Part shown: in pieces, positions 1 through 7,342 of the stretch | How positions within the stretch are numbered: the stretch's first letter is position 1 | Layout: the number at the start of each line of letters is the position of its first letter | Assembly: GCA_023412655.1 (NCBI GenBank) | Contig: JAEYNH010000203.1 | Location: forward strand, 1 to 22,806 | Length of the DNA: 22,806 nucleotides | DNA from: Pseudomonadota bacterium | GTDB lineage: Bacteria > Pseudomonadota > Alphaproteobacteria > Caulobacterales > Caulobacteraceae | Reading direction: 5' to 3' | Notes under the pieces: generated by a model | The model's input: the letters and a program-made list of their open reading frames with translations, nothing else | What the model was told of the DNA's origin: nothing | Databases searched by the model: none | Made by a program: the position numbers and the translations under genes

Positions 1-47
1 CCCCCGCCCCGATCCCGTATGTCACCGCCCTCCACAGGAGGAACGCC

Positions 48-1178
48 ATGCCGGGACTGCGGCCGGACATCGACCCTGACGGGCTGCTGGAATTCTCGGT
101 GGTCTTCACCGACCGCTCGCTCAACCACATGAGCCAGGCCTTCCAGGCGGTGATGCGCGACATCCACCAGGTGCTCACCGAGACCTACCGCGCTCACCGC
201 GCCGTCATCGTCCCGGGCGGCGGCACCTACGCCATGGAGTCCGTGGCCCGGCAGTTCGCCACCGGCCGCAAGGCGCTGGTGATCCGCAACGGCTACTTCT
301 CCTACCGCTGGAGCCAGATCTTCCAGGCCGGCGCCATCCCGGCCTTCGAGACCGTGCTGCCCGCCCGCCGCATCGCCGGCGACAATACCCCCACCGCCCC
401 CTTCGCCCCGGTCCCGGTGGAGGAGGCCGTGGCCCGCATCCGGGCCGAGCGCCCCGAGGTGGTGTTCGCCCCCCATGTGGAGACCGCCTCGGGCATGATC
501 CTGCCCGACGCCTATGTGGCCGCCCTGGCCGAGGCGACCCACGAAGCCGGCGGCCTCTTCGTCCTCGACGCCATCGCCTCGGGCTGCCTGTGGGTGGACA
601 TGGAAGCCCTCGGCGTCGACGTGCTGATCTCCGCGCCCCAGAAGGGGTGGTCGGCGCCGCCGTCGGCGGGCCTCGTCATGCTGAACGCGGCGGCCCTGGA
701 CCGCTGCCGGGCCACCGCCTCCACCAGCTTCGCCCTCGACCTGCGCCGCTGGCTGGAGATCATGGAGACCTATCTGGACGGCCGCCACGCCTATCACGCC
801 ACCCTGCCCACCGACGCCCTGCGGGCGCTGCACGGGGCGATGATGGAGGCCCGGGCCTACGGCCTGCCCCGGCTGCAGGACGCCCAGTGGGCCCTGGGCC
901 GGGCCGTCCGCGGCCTGCTGGCCGACCGCGGCTTCCGCTCGGTGGCCGCCCCCGGCTTCGAGGCGCCCGGCGTGGTGGTCAGCTTCACCGACGACCCGGC
1001 CCTGCAGACCGGCGCCCGCTTCCTGGCGCAAGGGGTTCAGATCGCCGCCGGCGTGCCCCTGATGGTGGACGAAGGCCCCGACTTCCGCAGCTTCCGCATC
1101 GGCCTCTTCGGCCTCGACAAGCTGAAGGACGTGCCGGCCACCCTCGCCCGCCTGGAACAGGCCCTGCCCCCCGCCTGA
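48..1178 (+). CDS. Class V PLP-dependent aminotransferase
   Basis: A 376-residue protein of aminotransferase class V (fold type I), the family of alanine-glyoxylate and serine-pyruvate aminotransferases. Visible landmarks are the substrate/cofactor loop PGGGTYAME (residues 56-64), HVETASG (143-149), the PLP-ring aspartate in LDAIAS (Asp174) and the Schiff-base lysine in APQKGW (Lys199). Full length for the family, with no signal peptide, so a cytoplasmic enzyme. The ATG is preceded by a strong ribosome binding site, AGGAGGA at 36-42. It is the first gene in the window, so its upstream partners are not visible. An MFS transporter follows 153 bases later on the same strand. The exact amino donor and acceptor cannot be read from the sequence. 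Confidence 0.88.
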   Translation: MPGLRPDIDPDGLLEFSVVFTDRSLNHMSQAFQAVMRDIHQVLTETYRAHRAVIVPGGGTYAMESVARQFATGRKALVIRNGYFSYRWSQIFQAGAIPAFETVLPARRIAGDNTPTAPFAPVPVEEAVARIRAERPEVVFAPHVETASGMILPDAYVAALAEATHEAGGLFVLDAIASGCLWVDMEALGVDVLISAPQKGWSAPPSAGLVMLNAAALDRCRATASTSFALDLRRWLEIMETYLDGRHAYHATLPTDALRALHGAMMEARAYGLPRLQDAQWALGRAVRGLLADRGFRSVAAPGFEAPGVVVSFTDDPALQTGARFLAQGVQIAAGVPLMVDEGPDFRSFRIGLFGLDKLKDVPATLARLEQALPPA

Positions 1179-1263
1179 CCGGTCGGCCCTAGAGGTGGCC
1201 CGAGCCGGTGGCCGCGCGGCCGCCAAATCCCCCTTCCCCGCCCCGGCGGAACCTGCCTAACCT

Positions 1264-1287
1264 CGGCCGCACAGACCCCTGCGGCCG
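1264..1287 (+). other. Hairpin in the aminotransferase-MFS intergenic gap
   Basis: The 153-base gap between the aminotransferase and the transporter holds a perfect 8-bp stem (CGGCCGCA / TGCGGCCG) with an 8-base loop. A second GC-rich dyad (GGCCGCGCGGCC) lies about 50 bases upstream. Neither is followed by a T run, so an intrinsic terminator is not supported. It could be a leader structure of the transporter mRNA or a chance palindrome in GC-rich DNA. Confidence 0.25.
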
Positions 1288-1331
1288 ACACGGCGACAGG
1301 ACGGGGGCAAGGCCGGGGAAGGACCGCACGC

Positions 1332-2897
1332 ATGGCCAGCACGACCCCGGCGGCCGGGGCGCCCGCCCATCCGCACTTCTCGGCCGGCTACCGCTCGGCG
1401 GTGCTGTGGCTGCTGGTGCTGGCCTACACCTTCAACTTCATCGACCGGACGATCATCTCGACCATCGGCCAGGCCATCAAGGAGGACCTGGGGCTCACCG
1501 ACGCCCAGCTGGGCTGGCTGGGGGGCCTGTCGTTCGCCCTGCTCTACACCACCCTGGGCATCCCCATCGCCCGGCTGGCCGAGCGCCGCAGCCGGGTGAA
1601 CATCATCACCATCGCCATCGTCGTCTGGTCGGGCTTCACCGCCCTGTGCGGCCTGGCCACCAGCTATCTGCAGCTGCTGCTGTTCCGGGTCGGGGTGGGC
1701 GTGGGCGAGGCCGGCCTGTCGCCGCCGGCCCACAGCCTGATCAGCGACTATTTCGAGCCCGGCAAGCGGGCCTCGGCCCTGTCGATCTACGCCTTCGGCA
1801 TTCCGCTGGGCACCATGTTCGGGGCGGTGGCCGGCGGCTGGATCGCCCAGAACGTCAGCTGGCAGGCGGCCTTCCTGCTGGTGGGCCTGCCGGGGGTGGC
1901 CGTGGCGCTGCTGATCAAGCTGGTGGTCAAGGAGCCGCCCCGGGGATGGGCGGACCGCGAGATGGGCCGCGAGGCGGGCCTGGAGATGGGCCGGGAGGCG
2001 GGCCGCGAGGCGGGCCGGACACAGCTCGCCATCGACGCCGAGAGCGCCGGGGCCCTGGGGCGCGAGGCCTCCATGGCCGGGGCGCCGAACCCGCCGCTGT
2101 CCTCGGCCGACCCCGTGCCCTCGCCGCCCTCGACCTGGGCGGTGGCCCGGCGGCTGCTGGGCTCGTGGGGGCTGTTCCACATCGTCGCCGGCATGACCCT
2201 GGCCAGCTTCGCCGGCTATGGGGCGGGCCAGTACGTGCCGCCCTACCTGATCCGCCAGTACGGCATGGACCTGGCCACCGCCGGCCTGCTGTTCGGCCTG
2301 GTGGCGGGGGTGGCCAACGGGGCCGGGACCCTGCTGGGCGGCTTCCTCACCGACTGGGCCTCGAGGCGCAGCGCCCGCTGGTACGCCCTGGTGCCGGCCA
2401 TCGGGCTGATGGTGGCCACGCCGCTGTACCTGTGGACCTTCACCCGCGACACCTGGCAGGCGGGGGTGGCGTTCTGGATGGTGGGGGGCGTGCTGCACTA
2501 CACCTACCTGGGGCCGACCTTCGGGGTGGTGCAGAACGCCATGGACACCCGGATGCGGGCGACCGCGGCGGCGCTCTTGCTGTTCATCGTCAACCTGATC
2601 GCCCTGGGGTTCGGGCCGCCGTTCACCGGCTGGCTGATCGACCTGTTCGCGAACAACGCCTGGCTGACGGCGGGGGGGACGGGGGCGTTCGCCCAGACCT
2701 GCCCCGGGGGAATCGGGCCGGCGGGGTCGGGCATGGCGGCTGATGCGGCCTGCCGGGCGGCCACGGCGGCGGGCACGCGCCTGGGCCTGCTGGGCACGAC
2801 GCTGATCTACGCCTGGGCCGGGCTGCACTACCTGCTGGCGGCCTTCACCCTGCCGCGGGACATGGCCAGGGCCCTGGCGGGGCCTTCGAAAAACTGA
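1332..2897 (+). CDS. MFS transporter, spinster-like
   Basis: A 521-residue polytopic inner-membrane protein of the major facilitator superfamily, closest in pattern to spinster-like transporters. The first transmembrane segment ends in FNFIDRTIIS, and RLAERRSR after TM2 is the MFS loop motif. About twelve hydrophobic segments can be counted. The central cytoplasmic loop between TM6 and TM7 is unusually long and charged, and contains a 12-bp tandem repeat (residues 208-227). A late extracytoplasmic loop carries a cysteine pair (AQTCPGG ... AACRAA). The start is supported by GGGGAAGGA at 1315-1323, 8 bases ahead of the ATG. The substrate is unknown. Position after an aminotransferase could hint at an amino or organic acid, but that is only inference. 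Confidence 0.87.
   Translation: MASTTPAAGAPAHPHFSAGYRSAVLWLLVLAYTFNFIDRTIISTIGQAIKEDLGLTDAQLGWLGGLSFALLYTTLGIPIARLAERRSRVNIITIAIVVWSGFTALCGLATSYLQLLLFRVGVGVGEAGLSPPAHSLISDYFEPGKRASALSIYAFGIPLGTMFGAVAGGWIAQNVSWQAAFLLVGLPGVAVALLIKLVVKEPPRGWADREMGREAGLEMGREAGREAGRTQLAIDAESAGALGREASMAGAPNPPLSSADPVPSPPSTWAVARRLLGSWGLFHIVAGMTLASFAGYGAGQYVPPYLIRQYGMDLATAGLLFGLVAGVANGAGTLLGGFLTDWASRRSARWYALVPAIGLMVATPLYLWTFTRDTWQAGVAFWMVGGVLHYTYLGPTFGVVQNAMDTRMRATAAALLLFIVNLIALGFGPPFTGWLIDLFANNAWLTAGGTGAFAQTCPGGIGPAGSGMAADAACRAATAAGTRLGLLGTTLIYAWAGLHYLLAAFTLPRDMARALAGPSKN
1953..2012 (+). repeat. 12-bp in-frame tandem repeat in MFS loop
   Basis: Five consecutive 12-bp units related to GGC-CGC-GAG-GCG encode a (G/D)-(R/L)-E-(A/M) tetrapeptide repeat in the central cytoplasmic loop of the MFS transporter. 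Units differ by one to a few bases. The period is a multiple of three, so copy-number change would lengthen or shorten the loop without a frameshift. Confidence 0.8.
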
Positions 2898-2909
2898 CGC
2901 GAACGTCAG
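2894..2909 (+). other. Small hairpin at the MFS stop codon
   Basis: A perfect 6-bp stem (CTGACG / CGTCAG) with the tetraloop CGAA overlaps the TGA stop of the transporter gene. There is no T tract, so it is at most a weak 3'-end structure. It lies immediately ahead of the TTGACA element proposed for purB. Confidence 0.3.
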
Positions 2910-2911
2910 AT

Positions 2912-2948
2912 TTGACATCCGGCCGGGGCGCCCTCATTCCCCGGGGTC
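2912..2948 (+). promoter_or_regulatory. Putative purB promoter, probably leaderless
   Basis: A perfect TTGACA hexamer lies at 2912-2917, 37 bases before the purB ATG. Normal spacing would put the -10 near 2930-2940 and transcription start close to or at the ATG. The -10 itself is a weak match. No Shine-Dalgarno sequence precedes the ATG, which fits a leaderless message, a class known to be common in Caulobacter. The start codon also sits in a near-palindrome (GGGGTCATGATCCCC). Confidence 0.45.
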
Positions 2949-4253
2949 ATGATCCCCCGCTACACCCGCAAGGAAGCCGCCCAGATCTGGGAGCCGCAGA
3001 CGCGCTTCAAGATCATGTTCGAGATCGAGGCCCACGCCGCCGACAAGATGGCGCAGCTGGGCGTGATCCCCGAGGAGGCTGCGCGGGTCATCTGGGAGAA
3101 GGGCCGCGACGCCGTCTGGGACGCCGACCGCATCGACGAGATCGAGCGCGAGGTGAAGCACGACGTGATCGCCTTCCTCACCCACGTCACCGAGGTCGTG
3201 GGCCCCGAGGCGCGGTTCCTGCACCAGGGCATGACCAGCTCGGACGTCAACGACACCACCCTGGCGGTGCAGCTGTCGCGGGCCACCGACCTGCTGATCG
3301 AGGACGTCGACCTCGTACTGGCGGCCCTGAAGCGCCGCGCCTTCGAGCACAAGCTGACCCCGACCGTCGGCCGCAGTCACGGCATCCACGCCGAGCCCAC
3401 CACGTTCGGCCTGAAGCTGGCCGGCCACTACGCCGAGTTCCAGCGCGCCAAGGAACGGCTGGCGATGGCCAAGTTCGAGATCGCCACCTGCGCCATCTCG
3501 GGCGCTGTCGGCACGTTCGCCAATGTGGCGCCTGAGGTGGAGGCCTACGTCGCCGAGAAGATGGGCCTGGCGGTGGAGCCAGTCTCTACCCAGGTGATCC
3601 CCCGCGACCGGCACGCGGCCTACTTCGCCGCCCTCGCCGTGATCGCCAGCTCGGTCGAGCGCCTGGCCGTCGAGATCCGCCACCTGCAGCGGACCGAGGT
3701 TCTGGAGGCCGAAGAGCCGTTCGATCCGGGCCAGAAGGGCTCGAGCGCCATGCCGCACAAGCGCAATCCTATCCTCACCGAGAACCTCACAGGCCTGGCC
3801 CGTCTGGTGCGCTCGGCCGTGGTGCCCGCTCTGGAAAATGTGGCGCTCTGGCACGAGCGCGACATCAGCCACTCCTCGGTCGAGCGGGGCATCTGCCCGG
3901 ACACCACCGTCCACCTGGACTTCGCCCTGCGCCGACTGGCCGGTGTGGTTGAGCGGCTGGTGGTCTATCCCGAGAACATGGCGAAGAACCTCGACCGCCT
4001 GGGCGGCCTCGTCCACTCGCAGCGCGTGCTTCTGGGCCTGACCCAGAAGGGCCTGTCGCGGGAAGCCAGCTACGCTGCGGTCCAGCGCAACGCCATGAAG
4101 GTCTGGCGCGGCGAGGGCGCCTTCCTGGACTTCCTAAAGAACGACCCCGAGATCACCCTCTCGGACGCCGAGCTCGACCAGCTCTTCGACCTTGGCTACC
4201 ACTTCAAGCACGTGGACACCGTCTTCGCCCGGGTGTTCGGCCAAGAGACTTGA
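2949..4253 (+). CDS. purB: Adenylosuccinate lyase
   Basis: PurB is a cytoplasmic enzyme of the fumarase/aspartase superfamily. It cleaves fumarate from SAICAR and from adenylosuccinate in purine synthesis. The 434 residues match the short bacterial form. Landmarks are Lys70-His71, TSSD (96-99), the general-acid region RSHGIHAEP (142-150, His144) and the flexible signature loop GSSAMPHKRNP (264-274) carrying the catalytic serine. No Shine-Dalgarno sequence precedes the ATG, but a TTGACA element 37 bases upstream fits leaderless expression. The coding sequence starts 51 bases after the MFS stop. The 3' part of the gene uses more A/T-ending codons than the 5' part. Confidence 0.96.
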   Translation: MIPRYTRKEAAQIWEPQTRFKIMFEIEAHAADKMAQLGVIPEEAARVIWEKGRDAVWDADRIDEIEREVKHDVIAFLTHVTEVVGPEARFLHQGMTSSDVNDTTLAVQLSRATDLLIEDVDLVLAALKRRAFEHKLTPTVGRSHGIHAEPTTFGLKLAGHYAEFQRAKERLAMAKFEIATCAISGAVGTFANVAPEVEAYVAEKMGLAVEPVSTQVIPRDRHAAYFAALAVIASSVERLAVEIRHLQRTEVLEAEEPFDPGQKGSSAMPHKRNPILTENLTGLARLVRSAVVPALENVALWHERDISHSSVERGICPDTTVHLDFALRRLAGVVERLVVYPENMAKNLDRLGGLVHSQRVLLGLTQKGLSREASYAAVQRNAMKVWRGEGAFLDFLKNDPEITLSDAELDQLFDLGYHFKHVDTVFARVFGQET

Positions 4254-4305
4254 CCGACGCGGCGTCATCCCCTCGCCTCTCCTGTCCAGGGAAGACGAGG
4301 CGAAC

Positions 4306-5724
4306 ATGGACATGCAGGACATCCTGGCGCGCCAGAAGGCAGCTCATCTGCGGGACGGCGCGCCACCCGCCGAGGTGCGCATCGACCGCATCAACCGCTG
4401 CATCCGGCTGCTGATCGACAATCGAAGGACCATCGAAGACGCGCTAAACGCCGACTTCGGCTCGCGCTCACGGGAAGCGACCGCGTTCACGGACATCGCG
4501 GGCTCGATCGGACCGCTGAAGCACGCCAGGGCTCACCTCGCCAAATGGATGCGCCCTGAAAAGCGGCGCACCACCCCCGCCCTGCTCGGTCTTTTCGGGG
4601 CCAAGGCAGAGGTGCGCTTCCAGCCCAAGGGGGTCGTCGGGGTGATCAGCCCCTGGAACTTCCCGGTGAATCTCACCTTCAGCCCCCTCGCCGGTATTCT
4701 GGCGGCCGGCAACCGCGCGATGATCAAACCGTCCGAGTACACCCCCGCCACCTCGGAGCTGATGCGGACCATGTTCAGCTCCGCCTTCCCGGAGGAGGAG
4801 ATCGCGGTTGTGACCGGAGGGCCGGAGATCGGAGAGGCCTTCGCCCATCTGCCCTTCGACCACCTGATCTTCACCGGCGGCGGCGGCATCGCCCGGCATG
4901 TCATGCGCGCGGCCGCCGACAACCTCGTCCCGCTAACCCTCGAGCGGGGGGGCAAGAGCCCGGTGATCCTCGGGAGAACGGCGGAGCTTGATGTCGCCGC
5001 CGCCCGCATCATGAATGGCAAGACGCTGAACGCCGGGCAGATTTGCCTAGCCCCCGACTACGTCCTTGCCCCTGAGGATAAGGTTGACGGATTCGTGGAG
5101 AGCGCGCGGCGAGCGAGCGCTAAGATGTTCCCGACGATCAAGGATAACCCGGACTACACCTCCATCATCGCCCAGCGGCACTACGACCGGATCGTTGGGT
5201 ATGTCGAGGACGCCCGGTCCAAGGGGGCCCATATCATCGAACTCAAGCCGGAAGGCGAGGACCTCACGCAGCAGGAACATCGAAAGATCGCTCCCACTCT
5301 GATTCTCGATCCCAGCGACGATATGAAGGTGATGCAGGAGGAGATCTTCGGCCCCCTGCTGCCGGTGAAGACCTATCGCAGCATCGATGACGCGCTCGCC
5401 TACGTGAACCGGGCCGAGCGTCCGCTTGGCCTCTACTACTTCGGCGCCGACGAGGCGGAACGCGAGAAGATCCTGGCGGCGACAACCTCCGGAGGCGTCA
5501 CTGTGAACGACGTCATCTTCCACGTCGCTCAGGAGGAGTTGCCGTTCGGCGGCATAGGGCCGTCGGGCATGGGGAGCTATCACGGAGTCGATGGCTTTCG
5601 AGAGTTCAGCCACCGGAAGGCCATCTACACCCAGATCAAGAAGGACATCGGCCCCCTGCAGGCAATGCGCCCGCCATATGGCTCAGCCATCCGAAAATAC
5701 CTGGACGGCCAGATGAAGGCCTAG
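4306..5724 (+). CDS. Aldehyde dehydrogenase, coniferyl-aldehyde type
   Basis: A 472-residue NAD(P)-dependent aldehyde dehydrogenase that oxidises an aldehyde to its acid. Catalytic features are all present: PWNFP with Asn118, IKPSE with Lys141 for cofactor binding, LERGGKSP with Glu213 as general base, and GQICLAPDY with Cys247 as nucleophile. The GQxCxAPDY context and length resemble the coniferyl aldehyde dehydrogenase (CalB) branch, but the substrate is not certain. The reading frame is open from inside purB. The ATG at 4306 is chosen because it follows a GACGAGG ribosome binding site and the family N-terminus begins there; an ATG two codons later is also possible. The gene starts 52 bases after purB and ends at a strong terminator. 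Confidence 0.9.
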   Translation: MDMQDILARQKAAHLRDGAPPAEVRIDRINRCIRLLIDNRRTIEDALNADFGSRSREATAFTDIAGSIGPLKHARAHLAKWMRPEKRRTTPALLGLFGAKAEVRFQPKGVVGVISPWNFPVNLTFSPLAGILAAGNRAMIKPSEYTPATSELMRTMFSSAFPEEEIAVVTGGPEIGEAFAHLPFDHLIFTGGGGIARHVMRAAADNLVPLTLERGGKSPVILGRTAELDVAAARIMNGKTLNAGQICLAPDYVLAPEDKVDGFVESARRASAKMFPTIKDNPDYTSIIAQRHYDRIVGYVEDARSKGAHIIELKPEGEDLTQQEHRKIAPTLILDPSDDMKVMQEEIFGPLLPVKTYRSIDDALAYVNRAERPLGLYYFGADEAEREKILAATTSGGVTVNDVIFHVAQEELPFGGIGPSGMGSYHGVDGFREFSHRKAIYTQIKKDIGPLQAMRPPYGSAIRKYLDGQMKA

Positions 5725-5742
5725 TGCTGTTCGGAAACGCAT

Positions 5743-5767
5743 AAGGGCGCGCCGATGGCGCGCCCTT
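5743..5767. terminator. Bidirectional intrinsic terminator
   Basis: A perfect 11-bp stem, AAGGGCGCGCC / GGCGCGCCCTT, with a GAT loop lies between the convergent aldehyde dehydrogenase and DUF1476 genes. The A and T pairs at its ends give a short T tail on either strand, so it can serve both genes. Confidence 0.8.
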
Positions 5768-5798
5768 CGTCTCTGACGTCTTTCGGCGCTTCCGGGAG

Positions 5799-6116
5799 CT
5801 AGTTTCCGCTCTTCACGCTCTCGCGAGCCTGGGCCAGCAGCTCTGCCATCTTCATGCGAACCTCACCCTCGCTGGCGGCGACGCCGGCGCCCTTCAGATC
5901 CTCGTAGACCTTCCGGAACACGTCCTCGTCGCCCGGCAACTCCAGGTCCGACTTCACCACCGCCTTAACGTATTCGTCGACGTTCTGGAGCCCCATGAGG
6001 CCGGCCGCCCATTGGCCCAGCGCCTTGTTCCGCCGCGCATGCGCCTTGAACTCCTGCTCTTCGTCCAGGGCGAACTTCTTCTCGAAGCCCCGCTCGCGGT
6101 CGTCGAAGGTAGTCAT
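5799..6116 (-). CDS. DUF1476 protein, ATP synthase zeta-subunit type
   Basis: A 105-residue, highly charged, mainly helical soluble protein beginning MTTFDDRERGFEKKFA. It matches the DUF1476 family throughout, including the central ARRNKALGQWAAGLMG segment. In Paracoccus denitrificans this family is the zeta subunit, an inhibitor of the F1FO-ATP synthase that acts through its N-terminal segment. In Caulobacterales the inhibitory role is inferred from family only and may be weak. The gene is divergent from purC, and I recall DUF1476-purC adjacency as common in alphaproteobacteria. There is no strong Shine-Dalgarno sequence before the ATG. Confidence 0.9.
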   Translation of the reverse strand: MTTFDDRERGFEKKFALDEEQEFKAHARRNKALGQWAAGLMGLQNVDEYVKAVVKSDLELPGDEDVFRKVYEDLKGAGVAASEGEVRMKMAELLAQARESVKSGN

Positions 6117-6151
6117 TTCGGTCTAAAGTTCCGTAGTTCGAAGCGGGCGTT

Positions 6152-6180
6152 CCCATAGCCCGCGGCGCGCGCCCCCGCAA
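6152..6180 (-). promoter_or_regulatory. Possible DUF1476 promoter
   Basis: On the minus strand TTGCGGG (6174-6180) and GCTATGGG (6152-6159) are separated by 14 bases. This layout matches the Caulobacter housekeeping consensus TTGACGS-N10-14-GCTANAWC with several mismatches. It lies about 35 bases upstream of the DUF1476 start. Confidence 0.3.
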
Positions 6181-6206
6181 TCGAAACAGGTGGGCGTCCG
6201 CCACGT

Positions 6207-6235
6207 TTGCGTGGACCCGCCTCATCCGCTAATTT
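6207..6235 (+). promoter_or_regulatory. Possible purC promoter
   Basis: TTGCGTG (6207-6213) and GCTAATTT (6228-6235) are spaced by 14 bases, fitting the Caulobacter housekeeping layout with some mismatches (6 of 8 in the -10). Initiation just downstream would give purC a leader of roughly 100 bases that contains the CG-rich hairpin and two GANTC sites. Confidence 0.4.
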
Positions 6236-6273
6236 TGCGCCGCCTGAGTTGGGCGAGACCCCTGAGTCGGAGC

Positions 6274-6302
6274 CGCGCGCGAGAATCAGCCGCGCGCGTT
6301 TT
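6274..6302 (+). promoter_or_regulatory. CG hairpin with T run in purC leader
   Basis: Two copies of CGCGCGCG (6274-6281 and 6291-6298) can pair across a 9-base loop and are followed by TTTT and then CGTTT. The shape resembles an intrinsic terminator, yet it lies about 45 bases ahead of the purC start. That would make it an attenuator-like element, or a terminator for upstream transcription. The repeat is also an 11-bp direct repeat (AGCCGCGCGCG at 6271 and 6288). Two GANTC sites (GAGTC at 6264-6268, GAATC at 6283-6287) flank or lie in it. Confidence 0.4.
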
Positions 6303-6347
6303 CGTTTCCACCGACCAGCTAGCCCTCGCCATGGAGAAGGCCCGTCG

Positions 6348-7103
6348 ATGAGCCGCCGTAAGAAGATCTACGAAGGCAAGGCGAAGATCCTCTACGAAGG
6401 TCCCGAGCCAGGAACGTTGATCCAGTATTTCAAGGACGACACCACGGCCTTTGACGCCACGAAGAAAGCCGTGCTCGAAGGCAAAGGGGTCATCAACAAT
6501 CGGATCTCCGAGTACATCATGACCAAGCTGAACTCGATTGGAGTTCAGAACCACTTCATCAAGCGGCTGAACCTGCGCGAGCAGTTGATCCGCGAGGTTG
6601 AGATCATTCCGTTGGAGGTGGTCTGCCGGAACGTAGCGGCCGGCTCCCTGTCCAAGCGCTTCGGGATCCCGGAGGGACAGGCGCTTCCGCGCTCGATCGT
6701 CGAGTTCTACCTGAAGGACGACAAGCTCCATGACCCGATGGTCGCCGAGGAGCACATCACGGCCTTCAACTGGGCGACCACCCAGGAGATCGACGACATG
6801 ATGGCGCTCACTCTAAGGGTGAACGATTTCCTTACCGGTCTCTTCCAAGGCGTCGGCATCACCCTCGTCGACTTCAAGATCGAGTTCGGGCGGATCTGGG
6901 AAAACGAATTCTCCCGGATCATCCTTGCCGACGAGATCAGTCCTGACAGTTGCCGCCTGTGGGACAGTCAGACCAACGAAAAGTTGGACAAGGACCGCTT
7001 CCGTCGAGACCTGGGCAATGTCATCGAGAGCTACACCGAGGTGGCTCGCCGTCTGGGCATCATGAAGGAGATGCCCACCGTCATCCAAGGGGGCCTCCAC
7101 TAG
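6348..7103 (+). CDS. purC: SAICAR synthase (phosphoribosylaminoimidazole-succinocarboxamide synthase)
   Basis: A 251-residue ATP-dependent ligase that joins aspartate to CAIR to form SAICAR, the step before PurB. It begins MSRRKKIYEGKAKILYEG, the usual N-terminal nucleotide loop. It carries the family signatures IPLEVVCRNVAAGS (87-100) and LVDFKIEFG (173-181), plus ADEISPDSCRLWD (194-206). The frame is open further upstream, but the ATG at 6348 is preceded by GGAGAAGG and gives the normal family length. Its TAG stop overlaps the GTG start of purS by one base, so the genes are cotranscribed and probably translationally coupled. Confidence 0.97.
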   Translation: MSRRKKIYEGKAKILYEGPEPGTLIQYFKDDTTAFDATKKAVLEGKGVINNRISEYIMTKLNSIGVQNHFIKRLNLREQLIREVEIIPLEVVCRNVAAGSLSKRFGIPEGQALPRSIVEFYLKDDKLHDPMVAEEHITAFNWATTQEIDDMMALTLRVNDFLTGLFQGVGITLVDFKIEFGRIWENEFSRIILADEISPDSCRLWDSQTNEKLDKDRFRRDLGNVIESYTEVARRLGIMKEMPTVIQGGLH

Positions 7104-7342
7104 TGCGCGCCAAAGTCCATGTGTTTCTGAAGCCTGGGGTCCTCGACGTCCAAGGTAAGGCCGTAGAGCAGGCCCTCCATGGTCTGGGATGGGATGGTGT
7201 CGAACACGTCCGCGTCGGTCGCACGATCGAGTTCGACCTGAGCGGCGACGACCGAGCCGCTGCCGAGGCCGAGGTCAAGGCGATGTGCGAGAAGCTACTC
7301 GCCAACACCGTTATCGAAAGCTACCGGGTCGAGTTGGCGTGA
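7103..7342 (+). CDS. purS: FGAM synthase subunit PurS
   Basis: A 79-residue protein with the whole PurS pattern: RAKVHVFLKPGVLDVQGKAV at the N-terminus, then the conserved G-V-V-GR segment (VEHVRVGRTIEF) and a C-terminal helix ending in ESYRVELA. PurS dimers bridge PurQ and PurL in the three-part FGAR amidotransferase and help channel ammonia. The start is GTG and overlaps the purC stop (TAGTG), with an AGGGGG run about 12 bases upstream. The stop overlaps the next start as GTGA. Confidence 0.95.
   Translation: MRAKVHVFLKPGVLDVQGKAVEQALHGLGWDGVEHVRVGRTIEFDLSGDDRAAAEAEVKAMCEKLLANTVIESYRVELA

Noticed and set aside
1964..2020. CRISPR-like repeat array
   Set aside because: The units are 12 bp, contiguous, in frame and without spacers, so this is a coding tandem repeat.
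1257..2918. 553-residue open frame antisense to the MFS gene
   Set aside because: Composition is Gly/Arg/Gln/Pro-rich without domains, and the plus-strand frame encodes a clear membrane transporter.
4192..4305. N-terminal extension of the aldehyde dehydrogenase into purB
   Set aside because: The extension is the out-of-frame shadow of the purB 3' end and does not resemble any dehydrogenase N-terminus.
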